From: Actinomyces viscosus
Lineage (GTDB): Bacteria; Bacteroidota; Bacteroidia; Flavobacteriales_D; Crocinitomicaceae
DNA: 7,339 nt
Direction: 5' to 3'
Assembly (NCBI GenBank): GCA_943326975.2
Contig: CALPVI020000083.1
Span: 1-7,339, forward strand
A program made the translations under genes and the position numbers. Under the pieces are notes generated by a model. The model had not been told where the DNA came from. It saw only the letters and a program-made list of their open reading frames with translations, and made no database searches. This document shows positions 6,000-7,339 of this stretch, in pieces; position 1 is the stretch's first letter; every line of letters begins with the position of its first letter.

Positions 6000-7207
6000 T
6001 GAATGTAATTCCATACGGAAAACAAGAAATTACAGCGGACGATATTCTAGCTGTAACAGAAGCATTAAAAGCTGATTTCTTAACACAAGGCCCAAGAATT
6101 TTAGCTTTTGAAAAGGAATTTGCTAACTACGTTGATGCGAATTTCGCAGTTGCGGTTAGTAATGGAACAGCTGCTCTTCATTTATCCGTATTAGCACTAG
6201 GAATTAAAGAAGATGAGTATGTAATTTGCTCACCACTAACATTTGCAGCATCCGTAAATTGCGTTCAATATTGCGGAGGAAATGTACTTTTCGCTGATAT
6301 TGATTCATCAACTTACTTACTTGATATTGATTCAGTCAAAAAAGTGATTGATGAAAATAAAGATAAAAAAATAGTAGGTATTATTCCCGTTGATTTTGCA
6401 GGGCGTGTTCCACAAATGGATGAATTTAAAAAACTTGCAGATACTTACGGATTATGGATTATCGAAGATGCTTGTCATGCTCCTGGAGGTTTTTTCATTG
6501 ATGGATTTGGAAACAAACAAAAAGCAGGAAATGGAAAGTTTGCTAACACTTCCGTTTTTTCATTCCATCCTGTAAAACATATTGCAACTGGCGAAGGAGG
6601 CATGATAACTACCAACGACGAGAAAATATACAAGCAACTTCTTGAGTTACGAACCCATGGAATTACGCGTGATATATCAAAATTTGAAAATTCGATTGAA
6701 TTTGCAAGTGGAGAAAGTGATTTTTCTTATCAAGATTATCCATTATGGTATATGGAAATGCAAGCACTTGGCTATAATTATAGAATAACTGACTTTCAAG
6801 CTGCTTTAGGTAGTTCTCAACTACTTAGAGCGAAAAAAAATCTTGAAAAACGAATTCAAATTGCTTCAATTTATACTAAGGAACTAAATTCTATAGACGG
6901 AATAATCCATTCTTCTGGTTTAATTGAAGGTCATGCATATCACCTGTATGTTCTTGAAGTGAAAAATAGACGAGAATTTTATGACTATTTACGCACTAAA
7001 AATATTTATGCTCAAATACATTATATACCTGTGCATTTAATGCCCTATTATAAAAAATTAGGTTGGAATGAAGGTGATCTTCCTAATGTAGAAAAATACT
7101 ATTCTCGCTGCATAAGTATTCCTATGTTTGCTAATTTAGAAAATTCAGAAATTGATTATATTATAGATGTTATAAAAAATTATTACACAAAAAATGGAAA
7201 TATATAA
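5996..7207 (+). CDS. pseC: UDP-4-amino-4,6-dideoxy-N-acetyl-beta-L-altrosamine transaminase, PseC
   Basis: A 403-residue PLP-dependent aminotransferase of the DegT/DnrJ/EryC1 family. PseC transfers an amino group, normally from glutamate, to C4 of the PseB product, giving UDP-4-amino-4,6-dideoxy-beta-L-AltNAc (EC 2.6.1.92). Seen in the sequence: IPYGKQEIT (5-13) and DFLTQGP (27-33) at the N-terminus, typical of PseC; SNGTAALHL (55-63) for cofactor phosphate binding; IIEDACHAPGG (155-165) with Asp158 facing the PLP pyridine nitrogen; FSFHPVKHIATGEGG (188-202) with the Schiff-base lysine Lys194; and NYRITDFQAALG (261-272). Length is normal and no break is seen. Two consecutive ATGs occur: 5996 overlaps the pseB stop by ATGA, while 5999 would give a protein one residue shorter; both couple it to pseB. 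A further gene begins within its last 14 bases. The PseB-PseC pair makes the pathway call more secure than either gene alone. Confidence 0.93.
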   Translation: MMNVIPYGKQEITADDILAVTEALKADFLTQGPRILAFEKEFANYVDANFAVAVSNGTAALHLSVLALGIKEDEYVICSPLTFAASVNCVQYCGGNVLFADIDSSTYLLDIDSVKKVIDENKDKKIVGIIPVDFAGRVPQMDEFKKLADTYGLWIIEDACHAPGGFFIDGFGNKQKAGNGKFANTSVFSFHPVKHIATGEGGMITTNDEKIYKQLLELRTHGITRDISKFENSIEFASGESDFSYQDYPLWYMEMQALGYNYRITDFQAALGSSQLLRAKKNLEKRIQIASIYTKELNSIDGIIHSSGLIEGHAYHLYVLEVKNRREFYDYLRTKNIYAQIHYIPVHLMPYYKKLGWNEGDLPNVEKYYSRCISIPMFANLENSEIDYIIDVIKNYYTKNGNI

Positions 7208-7339
7208 AATCAGAAGAATTAGAACTCTTATCGTTAAATTAAGAGCTTATTTTTTAGTGAAAATTGCTAAAAAATTAAAAACTTTAGATTCAAAAAACGC
7301 CTTTGATGTTACGATTGAACATAATTTAAAAGGTCTTTA
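7194..7339 (+). CDS. Unrecognised protein, N-terminal fragment (3' truncated by window)
   Basis: An open frame that begins at ATG 7194, overlaps the end of pseC by 14 bases, and stays open for 48 codons to the window edge. It is the first ATG after an in-frame stop at 7173-7175, so the start is well defined. The protein begins MEIYKIRRIRTLIVKLRAY, a strongly basic and amphipathic stretch (Lys/Arg alternating with Ile/Leu/Val, about residues 1-31), followed by a more polar segment, TLDSKNAFDVTIEHNLKGL. It does not open like the expected later pathway enzymes PseF (a nucleotidyltransferase, with a glycine-rich arginine motif near the start) or PseI. I do not recognise the family. Its position and overlap suggest it is cotranscribed with pseBC and belongs to the glycan locus; a membrane-peripheral transferase or modifying enzyme is possible but untested. 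Confidence 0.7.
   Translation, partial: MEIYKIRRIRTLIVKLRAYFLVKIAKKLKTLDSKNAFDVTIEHNLKGL

Noticed and set aside
7123..7130. TATGTTTG, another match to TAnnTTTG, 63 bases before the last gene
   Set aside because: It is inside pseC coding sequence, too far from the ATG at 7194 compared with the other boxes, and the gene overlap already suggests cotranscription. Such boxes are expected by chance several times in this window.

Overview
The window looks like a piece of chromosome from an AT-rich member of the Bacteroidota, most likely a flavobacterium. The evidence is indirect: low GC, no Shine-Dalgarno sequences in front of start codons, promoter-like TAnnTTTG boxes (the Bacteroidota -7 consensus) where promoters are expected, and protein sequences that resemble Bacteroidota families. 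Genus cannot be fixed from this sequence alone.

Layout: (1) 2-631, the 3' end of alaS (alanyl-tRNA synthetase), a housekeeping gene, closed by a strong hairpin terminator at 650-684. (2) 693-2192 on the minus strand, a Wzx/MATE-like polysaccharide flippase that converges on alaS and shares the terminator region. (3) 2193-2262, a 70-base divergent promoter region. (4) 2263-4937 on the plus strand, two glycosyltransferase-like genes that overlap by ATGA: a GT-B enzyme of the GT4 type and a second GT-B-like protein resembling the surface-carbohydrate biosynthesis / CDP-glycerol-transferase-like group. (5) 4989-7207, pseB and pseC, also overlapping by ATGA, the first two enzymes of CMP-pseudaminic acid synthesis, with a likely promoter of their own. 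(6) 7194 to the window edge, the start of an unrecognised gene overlapping pseC by 14 bases.

Taken together this is the beginning of a surface-glycan locus attached to a core gene. PseB and PseC convert UDP-GlcNAc into UDP-4-amino-4,6-dideoxy-N-acetyl-beta-L-altrosamine, the precursor of pseudaminic acid. The two glycosyltransferases would build a lipid-linked glycan, and the flippase would move it across the inner membrane. The remaining pse genes (pseH, pseG, pseI, pseF) and any polymerase or ligase are not in the window. No mobile element, CRISPR array, tRNA or rRNA was seen. I found no clear new defence or mobile system. The most open questions are the acceptor and donor of the 3564-4937 protein and the identity of the truncated gene after pseC.
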